Shown here: positions 13,047-20,886 of the stretch, one piece after another
Layout of the letters: the number at the start of each line of letters is the position of its first letter
Numbering within the stretch: the stretch's first letter is position 1
Assembly: GCA_031556255.1 (NCBI GenBank)
Contig: JAVBTI010000130.1
Span: 1-28,099, forward strand
Reading direction: 5' to 3'
Origin: JAIRQX01 sp031556255
Lineage (GTDB): Bacteria > Chrysiogenota > Deferribacteres > Deferribacterales > JAISNW01
DNA length: 28,099 bases
The notes under the pieces: model-generated
The model's database searches: none
Told to the model about the DNA's origin: nothing
Seen by the model: the letters and a program-made list of their open reading frames with translations, nothing else
Made by a program: the position numbers and the translations under genes

Positions 13047-15179
13047 TTACGCCTTCGGCGCCGCCGGTTCGCCCATGTTGATCTCGAGCGTCCCCAATGA
13101 CTCTATCTTAACATTCTCGCTTATCTCATTGTGCGAGATCAGATTGATGTGGGTGATATACTTATCGACAAAACGCCTCATCGGCAGGCGGAGCGGCGGC
13201 GAAATCACCAGCACCGGCGGCAGCCCCTGGGAGACCACTTTATCACACTTGGCTATCAGTTCCGAAAGCACTTTCTTGGCGATCATCGGGTCCACCACTA
13301 TCTCTTTGCCGTCGTCGGTCTGCTGCAACCCTTTCGCCATAACCTGCTCTATCTGGGAGGGGAGGGTAAAAATATGCAGCACTCCGTCGCTTCCGAGCAG
13401 GCTTTCCGTGATCTGCCTGCGCAGGGCGAAACGAACTTTTTCAGTGAGGTAGTCCACGTCTTTCTGGGATGAGCCGAAAGTGGCGAGCGTTTCAAGGACG
13501 GTTTGCAGATTGCGTATGGAAACCCTCTCGCGCAGTAAGTTTTGGAGCACTCTTGTGACTATACCGATGTCCAATATACCCGGCACAAGGTCGTCCACAA
13601 CCTTGGCGTGCTTCTCTTTCAGTTTTGAAAGGAGATCCTGGGTTTCCTGTCTGCCCACAAGCTCGTACGCCTGCTGTTTTATCACCTCGGTAAGATGAGT
13701 AGCTATAATAGTGGCGGGATCCACGATAGTATACCCGGCAATATCCGCGTTCTCTTTCTCCATCTCTTCTATCCACTTGGCGGGAAGGCCGAAGGCAGGC
13801 TCTTTCGCCTTCACCCCCTCGACTTCGTCAAGGTTCCCCGCCGGGTTCATTACCATAAGCTTATCGGGATAGACCATCCCATGGGCACATTTCACCCCTT
13901 TCAAAAGGAGGTTGTACGAGTTGGTCTCAAGCTGAAGATTATCGCGGATGCGTACCGGGGGCACTATAAACCCCATCTCAAGCGCTATCTGCCGGCGGAT
14001 CGATTTAATTCTGTTCAAAAGTGTGCCGCCCTGGTTGGTATCCACAAGCGGGATGAGACCGAAACCTATCTCCAATTCCAGCGTATCCATCTCAAGGAGG
14101 TCTTTAACCTCCTCTTCCTCAGGCTTGGGCGGCTTCTCATCCTCATCTTCCGCCTCTTTTTCACCGGCGGCCTCCATTTTGCTTTTTCTTATCATGAGAT
14201 ATCCGCTTGCGCCGAGGACAAGGGCGATCAGTATAAACGAAACTTTCGGCATCCCCGGCACCAGAGCGAAGAAAAGCAGCACACCCGCCGCTATCATAAG
14301 TATTCTGGCGTGGGGGAAAAGCTGGCGTGTGAGTTGTTTTGAGAGCTGATCCTGACCACTGCCCGCACGGGTGACGACTATACCGGCGGCAGTGGAAACT
14401 ATAAGCCCCGGAATCTGGCTCACAAGACCGTCGCCCACCGTAAGAAGGGTGAATCTGCTTGCGGCCGCGGCCACAGGCATTCCATGCTGCACCACGCCCA
14501 CCACCAGACCGCCGATTATATTTATGGCTGTAATGATAAGCCCCGCAACGGCATCCCCGCGGACAAACTTGCTGGCACCATCCATGGAGCCGTAGAAATC
14601 GGACTCCCTGCGCACTTCCTCGCGGCGCGTGCGGGCCTCGTTTTCGTCTATGACTCCGGCGTTGAGATCGGCGTCGATGCTCATCTGTTTGCCGGGCATG
14701 GCGTCCAATGTGAACCGTGCCGCGACTTCCGCGACCCTGCCGGAACCTTTCGTGATAACCATGAAATTGATCAACACAAGTATACCGAAAATAACCAGCC
14801 CCACCACAAAGTTCCCGCCGACCACGAACTGGCCGAACGCTTTGATGACATGCCCCGCGGCGCCTTCCCCCTCGTAGCCGTGCAAAAGGATCAGGCGCGT
14901 GCTGGCCACGTTCAGCGCAAGCCGGAACAGCGTCGCTATAAGCAGAACAAAGGGAAATGATGAAAACTCAAGCGGCTTGATTATGTACAGCGACACCAGC
15001 AGGATTATCACGCTGAGGGATATGCTTAATGTCAGAAGGATATCAAGGATAAACGGCGGGAGTGGCAGAATCATAACAACAATGATGCCGATCACCGCGG
15101 CAGCAAGCACTACGTCGGTCTGCTGCCCGATTCGCCTCACAAAATTAGGTACGGATGCGACAGTTGTATTCCCAGCCAT
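13047..15179 (-). CDS. flhA: Flagellar export gate protein FlhA
   Basis: 710 aa. The N-terminal ~315 residues hold about eight membrane helices, with the FHIPEP-family signature LFRLALNVASTRLIL, the conserved cytoplasmic loop after FMVITKGSGRVAEVAARFTLDAMPGKQMSID, and DADLNAG. The loop acidic residues are those implicated in proton-driven export. An acidic, Lys/Glu-rich linker (~335-365) joins the C-terminal cytoplasmic domain (~370-705), which in the family forms the nonameric ring that docks chaperone-substrate complexes. Length is slightly above the usual ~690-700. It begins the flagellar block; flhB, usually just upstream, is absent, and the gene before it encodes an unrelated secreted repeat protein. 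A TTGATT-17-TATAAA promoter match lies so close to the ATG that transcripts could be nearly leaderless. Confidence 0.97.
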   Translation of the reverse strand: MAGNTTVASVPNFVRRIGQQTDVVLAAAVIGIIVVMILPLPPFILDILLTLSISLSVIILLVSLYIIKPLEFSSFPFVLLIATLFRLALNVASTRLILLHGYEGEGAAGHVIKAFGQFVVGGNFVVGLVIFGILVLINFMVITKGSGRVAEVAARFTLDAMPGKQMSIDADLNAGVIDENEARTRREEVRRESDFYGSMDGASKFVRGDAVAGLIITAINIIGGLVVGVVQHGMPVAAAASRFTLLTVGDGLVSQIPGLIVSTAAGIVVTRAGSGQDQLSKQLTRQLFPHARILMIAAGVLLFFALVPGMPKVSFILIALVLGASGYLMIRKSKMEAAGEKEAEDEDEKPPKPEEEEVKDLLEMDTLELEIGFGLIPLVDTNQGGTLLNRIKSIRRQIALEMGFIVPPVRIRDNLQLETNSYNLLLKGVKCAHGMVYPDKLMVMNPAGNLDEVEGVKAKEPAFGLPAKWIEEMEKENADIAGYTIVDPATIIATHLTEVIKQQAYELVGRQETQDLLSKLKEKHAKVVDDLVPGILDIGIVTRVLQNLLRERVSIRNLQTVLETLATFGSSQKDVDYLTEKVRFALRRQITESLLGSDGVLHIFTLPSQIEQVMAKGLQQTDDGKEIVVDPMIAKKVLSELIAKCDKVVSQGLPPVLVISPPLRLPMRRFVDKYITHINLISHNEISENVKIESLGTLEINMGEPAAPKA

Positions 15180-15410
15180 CTACCTTTATATACCGCCCGC
15201 GCAATATAATCAACTTTTTTCCTTGCGCCTTTCCGCTTCCGTCATCCCGTGCCCGCCCCGGGATTCGTCCCCTAATTCGTCATCTTATTATCCTATCAGT
15301 AACGAATAAACAAGATTAACAAAATATAGATTATACAACCTGCTCAATCCTGAATTGCGGCTCGGAAGACGCAATGACAGGAATGAATTTTGACAAACAC
15401 AACTATGGGC
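15180..15410. other. Spacer upstream of flhA
   Basis: 231 bp with no gene. It contains an inverted repeat at ~15348-15382 (TCCTG/CAGGA enclosing ATTGCG/CGCAAT), without a T-run, and another at 15244-15264 (ATCCCG/CGGGAT). An AT-rich stretch at ~15300-15336 includes a perfect TATAAT on the minus strand (15335-15330) lacking a good -35 box. Together with the match nearer the ATG, this is the only plausible promoter region for the flhA operon. Confidence 0.5.
15185..15213 (-). promoter_or_regulatory. Possible promoter for flhA
   Basis: Minus strand TTGATT (15213-15208), 17 bp, TATAAA (15190-15185). Initiation about 7 bp downstream would fall at or next to the ATG (15179), giving little or no leader, although AAAGG upstream of the ATG could be a ribosome-binding site if transcription starts farther upstream. 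No GG-N10-GC sigma-54 site was found here. Confidence 0.35.
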
Positions 15411-16301
15411 TCAGTCCCTGCAGTTTATGGCCGTCCCGCTATTATTCCATCCGTTCAGTTCAGCATCAGTTACGGGTCTTTTTTTGCCGCTTTCCGAATA
15501 ACAGGTCCCGGAAAGTGCCCGGCCTTTGGTAAACACCATATCGCTTTCCGGCCGGCCGTTGTCGTAATACTCTTTCCTGAGACCGTCCGGCACGCCGTCT
15601 TTATAAGCTACCTCAACCGCCAGCTTTCCGTTTTCATGGTAATATTTCATTACCCCTTCCTGCTTATTGTTCTTATGCGGGGCCTCCACTTCCAGCTTTC
15701 CGTTCTCACGGTACAACCTGGCGACACCCTCCAGTTTGTCATCTTTATAGAAGGCCTCCTGCCTCAGTTTTCCGGTTTCATAATATTCACGGGCAATCCC
15801 ATCCCGCATTCCGTTTTTATGTGACAGCTCCATTTTCAGTTTTCCGTTTTCGTAAAACTCTTTCGCTGCGCCGTCAAGTTTACCGCTCCTGTATACCGCT
15901 TCCCGCTCCGGTTTGCCGTTTTTATAATATTCGCGGGCAGTTCCATCCTGCATGCCGTTTTTATACACAACCTCCACTTTCAGCTTCCCGTTTCCATAGT
16001 ATTCTTTAGCGGCACCGTCTGTTTCCCCGTTTTTTACCGTGAACTCCGCCTCCAGCTTTCCGTTGTCCCCGTAACGTTTCACCAGGCCGTCAGGAATACC
16101 GGCGTTAACGGGGGTCTCCAGTCTTTTCCCCGTAATATCGCCCGCGTGATCGATTACCATGCCCGTTAAAGGCTTGTCGTTTTTATCCACCCACAGGCCG
16201 TTTTCGTCGATAAACGCCGCATCGCCCACGATATAGGCGGTCTGCGCAAAGGCTGTAAACGGTATCAGTATAAACATAAATATAATTGCAGTTTTTTTCA
16301 T
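15411..16301 (-). CDS. Secreted MORN-like (YwqK-type) repeat protein
   Basis: 296 aa from the ATG at 16301, which has AAGAGGTG upstream and begins a signal peptide (MKKTAIIFMFILIPFTAFA). The longer open frame upstream runs through a tRNA and its terminator and is not real. After a ~60-residue N-terminal part come eight units starting with Gly-Lys/Arg-Leu/Pro at residues 81, 105, 129, 153, 177, 201, 225 and 249, an exact 24-residue period of the form G-K-L-x-x-E-x-x-Y-K-N-G-x-x-D-G-x-x-x-E-Y-Y-x-N. This is the MORN_2/YwqK-like repeat, each unit a beta-hairpin. A short Cys-containing tail (Cys267, Cys294) may hold a disulfide. It is probably periplasmic or surface located. Function unknown; the annotation 'antitoxin' often used for relatives is not supported by any adjacent toxin gene. 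It has its own promoter. Confidence 0.88.
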   Translation of the reverse strand: MKKTAIIFMFILIPFTAFAQTAYIVGDAAFIDENGLWVDKNDKPLTGMVIDHAGDITGKRLETPVNAGIPDGLVKRYGDNGKLEAEFTVKNGETDGAAKEYYGNGKLKVEVVYKNGMQDGTAREYYKNGKPEREAVYRSGKLDGAAKEFYENGKLKMELSHKNGMRDGIAREYYETGKLRQEAFYKDDKLEGVARLYRENGKLEVEAPHKNNKQEGVMKYYHENGKLAVEVAYKDGVPDGLRKEYYDNGRPESDMVFTKGRALSGTCYSESGKKRPVTDAELNGWNNSGTAINCRD

Positions 16302-16323
16302 TGAACACCTCTTATTTTTAATG

Positions 16324-16352
16324 ATTTTATTAGAGTTTACACAGCAGGTCAA
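16324..16352 (-). promoter_or_regulatory. Sigma-70-type promoter for the MORN-like repeat gene
   Basis: Minus strand TTGACC (16352-16347), 17 bp, TAAAAT (16329-16324): 5/6 matches in both boxes, ~23 bp before the ATG at 16301 and just after the tRNA terminator. Confidence 0.65.
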
Positions 16353-16365
16353 GCGGAGACAGGGC

Positions 16366-16397
16366 AAATAAAAACCCCGTGCATCAAATACACGGGG
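16366..16397 (-). terminator. Rho-independent terminator of tRNA-Leu
   Basis: On the minus strand CCCCGTG, a 9-nt loop, CACGGGG (16397-16375), followed by GTTTTTATTT-type T-rich sequence. It begins 9 bp after the tRNA 3' end and is a textbook intrinsic terminator. Confidence 0.9.
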
Positions 16398-16405
16398 GCG
16401 AAGTA

Positions 16406-16489
16406 TGCCGAAGGCGGGACTTGAACCCGCATACCGTTTCCGGTACCACCCCCTCAAGATGGCGTGTCTACCAGTTCCACCACTTCGGC
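16406..16489 (-). tRNA. tRNA-Leu (anticodon GAG)
   Basis: The minus strand folds as a class II tRNA. Acceptor GCCGAAG (16489-16483) pairs with CTTCGGC (16413-16407), with discriminator A at 16406. A-box TGGTAGAC and T-arm GGTTCAAGTCC are present. The anticodon stem CCATC/GGTGG encloses the loop TTGAGGG, so the anticodon is GAG, reading CUC and CUU (leucine). A long variable arm (TACCGGAAACGGTA) is typical of tRNA-Leu. The CCA end is not encoded (the following bases are TAC), so it must be added by CCA nucleotidyltransferase. It is a stand-alone gene with its own promoter and terminator. Confidence 0.97.
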
Positions 16490-16508
16490 GTATCCTAAAA
16501 GGAAACGG

Positions 16509-16537
16509 AGTTTATAACGAAGCGAAATGAATGTCAA
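16509..16537 (-). promoter_or_regulatory. Promoter of tRNA-Leu
   Basis: Minus strand TTGACA (16537-16532), 17 bp, TAAACT (16514-16509); a TATAAA at 15-bp spacing overlaps the -10 region. Initiation would fall about 13 bp before the mature tRNA 5' end. Confidence 0.65.
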
Positions 16538-16600
16538 TATTTTTATATCCGTATACCCCCATTGATGCCGCTACGTCAACGGAGAGTGGTCACACAGGCA

Positions 16601-18346
16601 TCACGTCTTCAGGTAAAGCGACAGCACCTTCATAACATCGCTCATAACTATGGGTTTGCCTAAATGGCCGTCCATACCGGCATCCAGGGCTTTTTCTATA
16701 TCTTCCTTGAAAACGTTCGCCGTCATGGCGATTATGGGTATCGTGGCGGACTGCGGCGCGCCGAGCGCCCTTACCATCCGGGTCGCCTGCAATCCATCGA
16801 TTTCCGGCATCTGAACATCCATAAGTATTAAATCATAACGCCCCGGGTTCGCGGCAAAAGCATTAACCGCCTCCCTGCCGTTTTTTGCCGTATCCATCGT
16901 AAGCTTTGTCGGTTCGAGCAGTGCCGTCAAAATCTGCAAATTGATATCAACATCGTCCACAAGCAATATCACCTTGCCGGAAAAATCACCGCATCCCTCA
17001 TCCCCGCATATTTCAGTCTCCGACGACCACACAGTGTCCCCGGCCTCATCAGCACGAGGCGGAATGCCGAGCCTTGCGGTGAAGAAAAAACATGCCCCTT
17101 TACCCTCTTCGGATTCCACCCGGATATCTCCGTCCATCAGCTCCAGTATACGTTTTGATATTGCCAGCCCCAGGCCGCTGCCGCCGTATTTACGGGTAGT
17201 ATCGGCTTCCGCCTGCTGAAAGATGTTGAATAATTTGCCCTGCTGCTGTTTTGATATCCCTATCCCGGAATCTTTCACACATATTTGGATAAGGCAGCTG
17301 TCGTCCTGCCTGCTCAAAAGCTTTATTTCAGTAGAGATAAGACCCTCTTCGGGCGTAAACTTTATCGCGTTTGACAAAATATTTGTAATAACCTGCGCCA
17401 GCCGCTGGTCGTCCCCGAACAAAGTATCGGGAATTTCAGGATCAATCTCAATGGAAAAATGCTGCCGTTTGTCCTGCATTTTGAGTGCCGTCACGCTCAT
17501 AACCCTGTCCAGCATCTGGGTAAAGTTGAATCTTACATGCGACAGCTCCATCTTGCCCGATTCTATTTTTGATATATCCAGAATGTCATTTATAACGCCG
17601 AGCAGATGCGTCGACGCGCTTTCTATCTTTTCAAAGGCCTCGTTTTTACGCTCAAGATCCTTCTCGCGCTTTCCGATGACCGTCATGCCTATAATAGCGT
17701 TCATCGGTGTGCGGATCTCATGGCTCATATTGGAAAGAAAGCTGCTCTTGGCTTTGCTGGCCGCCAATGCCTCTTCCCGCGAGCGCTTGAGGTCTGTCAC
17801 ATCGTGGAACATCAGCATAATGCCTCTGCCCTGCTGCTGTTCATCTATCATCGGGACCAACAGCCCCGCAAAATCCTCCGCCGCCCCGTCCCGGTTAAAA
17901 CGGAATGTAGCTTCAAAAACAAAGGGAGCGTTTGTACCGGCCACGTCATGCACATATTTCAGTAATTTTTCATGGGATTCGTTATCCAGAAAAGGGGAAA
18001 GAACTTCCGTCAGGGTATGCCCCAGTATCTCCGAAGCATTTTTAAACCCTGTCTTGGCGACAAAATATTCCGTGCAGAATTCCACCCTGCCGGCATTGCT
18101 TAAAAATAAAATAATGCTGGGGGAATTGGCAAGCAAAAGCGCAAGGTAGCGCTCCCGCTCCCGCAGTATAAAGGTACTGGCCTTTTGCTGGTTCAGAACT
18201 GTGGTATAAGCAATCTTTTCCTGAGCGATGGCGTTTTTTAAGTGGGTATTCTCACGGCGGAGCTTGCGGATTTCCCGCTCAAGCTGAGCCGACTGGTTCA
18301 ACGCATCGGTTTCTTCGTTTGTTTTATTAAAACCCGTGTCTTCCAC
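16601..18346 (-). CDS. PAS-domain hybrid sensor histidine kinase
   Basis: 581 aa, GTG start at 18346 with AAGAAGG 7 bp upstream. Order: N-terminal coiled coil (~15-65, rich in Leu/Glu/Arg heptads); PAS domain (~66-190) with ANSPSIILFLSNAGRVEF and a PAC-type end FHDVTDL; HisKA (~198-265) with phospho-acceptor His209 in FLSNMSHEIRTPMNAIIG; HATPase (~310-427) with N box Asn326 (ITNILSNAIKF), DSGIGIS (359-365) and GGSGLGLAI (388-396); receiver (~457-581) with Asp464/465, phospho-acceptor Asp510 (ILMDVQMPEIDG) and Lys564. No membrane helix is visible, so it is cytoplasmic. No partner output protein follows; phosphate may go to a separate Hpt protein. It lies 20 bp after a FIST-domain gene, which probably supplies or modulates its input. 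The signal is unknown. Confidence 0.93.
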   Translation of the reverse strand: MEDTGFNKTNEETDALNQSAQLEREIRKLRRENTHLKNAIAQEKIAYTTVLNQQKASTFILRERERYLALLLANSPSIILFLSNAGRVEFCTEYFVAKTGFKNASEILGHTLTEVLSPFLDNESHEKLLKYVHDVAGTNAPFVFEATFRFNRDGAAEDFAGLLVPMIDEQQQGRGIMLMFHDVTDLKRSREEALAASKAKSSFLSNMSHEIRTPMNAIIGMTVIGKREKDLERKNEAFEKIESASTHLLGVINDILDISKIESGKMELSHVRFNFTQMLDRVMSVTALKMQDKRQHFSIEIDPEIPDTLFGDDQRLAQVITNILSNAIKFTPEEGLISTEIKLLSRQDDSCLIQICVKDSGIGISKQQQGKLFNIFQQAEADTTRKYGGSGLGLAISKRILELMDGDIRVESEEGKGACFFFTARLGIPPRADEAGDTVWSSETEICGDEGCGDFSGKVILLVDDVDINLQILTALLEPTKLTMDTAKNGREAVNAFAANPGRYDLILMDVQMPEIDGLQATRMVRALGAPQSATIPIIAMTANVFKEDIEKALDAGMDGHLGKPIVMSDVMKVLSLYLKT

Positions 18347-18366
18347 GTGAGTACCTTCTTAAAATA

Positions 18367-19521
18367 TTAAAGAATACAAGCGCAAAAGGTGTAATTATGA
18401 AAACGGTTGCGAAGTTTTCCGTCCGGGCCGGGCATAGGGCAGATCTCGCCTCCTGAATACCCCATCATAAAAGATTTTCCGCCGCCGGCTAGCTTTTCCC
18501 GTATCAGCCGAAGCTCGCCCTCCTGGTCGGGCGCAAGCATGATATAGCGCGTCACACAAGGCAGAAGCAGGGTCGCCTGCCGGTCTTTATCATCCATGAT
18601 CCGCTCCAGCCCCTTTTTGGCGGAATCGAAAATGCCCTGCGCGTCAATGCTGCCCACTGCAATCGAGGTTCCCTCAGGCATTGCGCCGCCGGTTAAAACC
18701 GAACCGTCATCAAACAATGTATAAAAACCCAGGGCCACAGGCTCTTTCGAATCGTCGTAATACACCATAACGGGTGTTGTGGTAATGTTCTCTTTCGTTA
18801 TCACCAGCCCGATGTTCGCCAGATATTCAAGCACGGGCAAATCGTTAATCTCATAAAGGACCGCCCCGCTGCTCCTGGTGATAACGGCGCGCCTGTTGAT
18901 AATATTGCGCTCGGGAATGGAGGACACTATAAATCTGGGTTCGACCGGACCGTTTAAAAACATCATCGCCAGCCCCCCGCGCCGGGATTCCCCATTGCAG
19001 ATGGTCTGTACCGTTTCATAATTGAAATCAATATTATTCGTGATGGAGCCCCATATGGGTATTCCCCGGCAGGCTCTGTCCATGGCGTCCACCACTTCAT
19101 AGCCGGACACCTCACGGATATAAGGCATAAAGGTAAATATCATCGCCGGGTCGCTGCCCGTGCGGCCGCGGATTTGGCTGTATACGCGTTCAATTTCAGA
19201 TATATAATTATCGTTGTCGATGTCGCCGGTTATCCCCACTTCAAAAGTGACCTCATCGCTGGTAAGCACCGTGAGGGTAAGATCAAAAAGGCTGTACCCG
19301 CGCTCGTCTGCGCTCGCCATGGATGTCATCCCTATGACATTAAACGGCAGTTCTCTGCACAAGGCGGCGACCATGCCGCTGTTGACAAAGTCTATATGGC
19401 AGAAGATCAGCCCGCCCGAATTCTTTTTCAGGGCGGTAAAATCAAGCTGGTTTTTGATTTCGTTAACGGCATCGTCAATTTCATCGATCTCCGAAGTACG
19501 CGCGGTAAACATTTTTATCAT
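18367..19521 (-). CDS. FIST-domain (FIST_N/FIST_C) sensory protein
   Basis: 384 aa, ATG at 19521 with an AAGGGGG ribosome-binding site. Residues ~30-215 fit the FIST N-terminal domain (GLIFCHIDF, VIGMTSMASADERGYS, a two-strand core with TGDIDNDNYISEIERVY, and the conserved GIPIWGSITNN). Residues ~220-370 fit FIST_C (GAVLYEINDLPVLEYL, ALGFYTLFDDGSVLTGG, MGYSGGEICP). By family knowledge FIST is a presumed small-molecule-binding sensory domain found beside or fused to histidine kinases, cyclic-di-GMP enzymes and chemoreceptors; amino acids have been proposed as ligands. Here it precedes a hybrid kinase by 20 bp in the same direction, an operon in which it likely senses and the kinase relays. No signal peptide or membrane helix, so cytoplasmic. 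The last residues (FCACIL) are Cys-rich. Assignment from motif pattern. Confidence 0.87.
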   Translation of the reverse strand: MIKMFTARTSEIDEIDDAVNEIKNQLDFTALKKNSGGLIFCHIDFVNSGMVAALCRELPFNVIGMTSMASADERGYSLFDLTLTVLTSDEVTFEVGITGDIDNDNYISEIERVYSQIRGRTGSDPAMIFTFMPYIREVSGYEVVDAMDRACRGIPIWGSITNNIDFNYETVQTICNGESRRGGLAMMFLNGPVEPRFIVSSIPERNIINRRAVITRSSGAVLYEINDLPVLEYLANIGLVITKENITTTPVMVYYDDSKEPVALGFYTLFDDGSVLTGGAMPEGTSIAVGSIDAQGIFDSAKKGLERIMDDKDRQATLLLPCVTRYIMLAPDQEGELRLIREKLAGGGKSFMMGYSGGEICPMPGPDGKLRNRFHNYTFCACIL

Positions 19522-19607
19522 AATTTGCCCCCTTACTGAAGGCTACCATATAAAACAAATGTGTCCAACCTTTTTTTAACATATGCTACTGGATTCGTTA
19601 CGGTTAA

Positions 19608-20684
19608 TCAAAAAGTATTGGGTCCAACATTAATAGTCCTGCTGCCGATGTAACGGCTTTCGCCGTTTTCTGTGGCCGTTCTGGCCCTTGTCGTGGCCGC
19701 CCCGCAATTTACGCAGACGTATTTGTCTTCATATGAAACATCAAATACGTCATATTCATAAATCTTTTGGTCGTACGCGGTAACCTCCCTTTTTTCGCTG
19801 CCGTCGGAGTACTTTGTTGTCTTATAATGGGTATGTGTTGTTGCGTATGCTTTTTCTGTGCCCACTTTCTTCCTGCCGACTTCGATTGAGACTGTTTTAG
19901 TCAGGATATTCACACAGGCGTACCCGCAGGCGTCGCAAAAGCTGACGCTTCTGTCATATGTCTCTATAATATAATCGGTTTCATACTGTTTTTTGCGGAC
20001 AAACTTGTAAATCAGATAGATAATACCGAAAAACAATATTCCCCAAAAGATCGCGCCGAACAGATTCCGCGTGAACTGCGGGGGAGTCTCTGTGCTGTTG
20101 AACAGATCATGCAGAAAATCTACAGGTACAGCAAACAGCCCTCCCGGGGCGTACCAGCCCATGATCGTATTAAGGGCATACTCTTTGAACAATACGGACG
20201 AAAGGTAAAAAGTTACAATAAGCATGAGCGAAGTTGTGAAAAACTGAAACTTCGCTTTTCTTTCGTAGGCCTTATTGTCCTTTAACCTCGCCATGCTTTT
20301 TACATACTGGGGATCGGATTCAATCTGCATAAACAACTGTTCAGGCTTGAAATCCACATCAATCGGCCTGTAAAACTTTGAAGGGATATCGACGGACAGT
20401 TTATCCGGAACACTATAGAATCTGAAAAAGCTGAGAATAAGAAGTATCAGGGATATAAAAAAGAAGAACTGGAATTTGACCGGTGAAAACAGTATGTACT
20501 CGGACAGTTTTGCGTTCGCTTCCTCCGTGGATATAGAGCCGGCCTGTTTCAGAAGCTCGAAAAACACCGGAAAAGCTTTATGATATGAGATGATCACAAA
20601 AACTATTTCAGCCACGAATAAGATTAAAGCGGCCCAAAATAATATTTTATTATATTTCAATGAGATATCCTGTTTCACAGTCAT
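19608..20684 (-). CDS. Four-helix membrane protein with C-terminal zinc-ribbon-like domain
   Basis: 358 aa from the ATG at 20684, chosen because GGAGGTGAAAAC, the best ribosome-binding site here, precedes it; the frame extends 18 codons further up without such a signal. Predicted membrane helices are near residues 14-34, 70-90, 146-166 and 208-228. The soluble C-terminus has CDAC (Cys250/253) and CVNC (Cys324/327), spaced like a split zinc ribbon. Between them lies a Tyr/Thr/His-rich stretch (AYATTHTHYKTT) of beta-like sequence. It stands alone, with gaps of ~200 bp before and 86 bp after. No family recognised; possibly a membrane-bound metal or stress sensor, but this is guesswork. A weak TTTACT-17-TACTAA promoter-like match precedes it. 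Confidence 0.82.
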   Translation of the reverse strand: MTVKQDISLKYNKILFWAALILFVAEIVFVIISYHKAFPVFFELLKQAGSISTEEANAKLSEYILFSPVKFQFFFFISLILLILSFFRFYSVPDKLSVDIPSKFYRPIDVDFKPEQLFMQIESDPQYVKSMARLKDNKAYERKAKFQFFTTSLMLIVTFYLSSVLFKEYALNTIMGWYAPGGLFAVPVDFLHDLFNSTETPPQFTRNLFGAIFWGILFFGIIYLIYKFVRKKQYETDYIIETYDRSVSFCDACGYACVNILTKTVSIEVGRKKVGTEKAYATTHTHYKTTKYSDGSEKREVTAYDQKIYEYDVFDVSYEDKYVCVNCGAATTRARTATENGESRYIGSRTINVGPNTF

Positions 20685-20886
20685 GTTTTCACCTCCATAT
20701 TCAATCGTCGGATTAACTTTAGTAACACATGAAAACATCAGAGTAAACAGTTATATCGCGGTCATGCAGAAAAAGCCTGCCGGGAATAGAAAGTCCGCCT
20801 GCACGGCCTCTCCGCACCTTGCTGTTTCTGCAAAATCCGGCGAATGTTCATCATTGCTCCTTCTGCGAAAGGGGCACATGGAAAGG
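20685..20886. other. 202-bp spacer between murB and the zinc-ribbon membrane protein gene
   Basis: No firm gene. Perfect 8-bp inverted arms TGCAGAAA (20765-20772) and TTTCTGCA (20825-20832) enclose about 52 bp, with a further GC/GC pair inside. This may be a leader structure or a weak factor-dependent terminator; there is no T-run. A 30-codon minus-strand frame (20854-20762) with AAGGAG upstream overlaps it. Confidence 0.4.

Noticed and set aside
16302..16457. N-terminal extension of the MORN-like repeat protein by 52 codons
   Set aside because: It would read through part of the tRNA-Leu gene and its terminator; the ATG at 16301 has a ribosome-binding site and begins a signal peptide.
20685..20738. 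18-codon extension of the zinc-ribbon membrane protein
   Set aside because: No ribosome-binding site at that start, while GGAGGTG immediately precedes the ATG at 20684.
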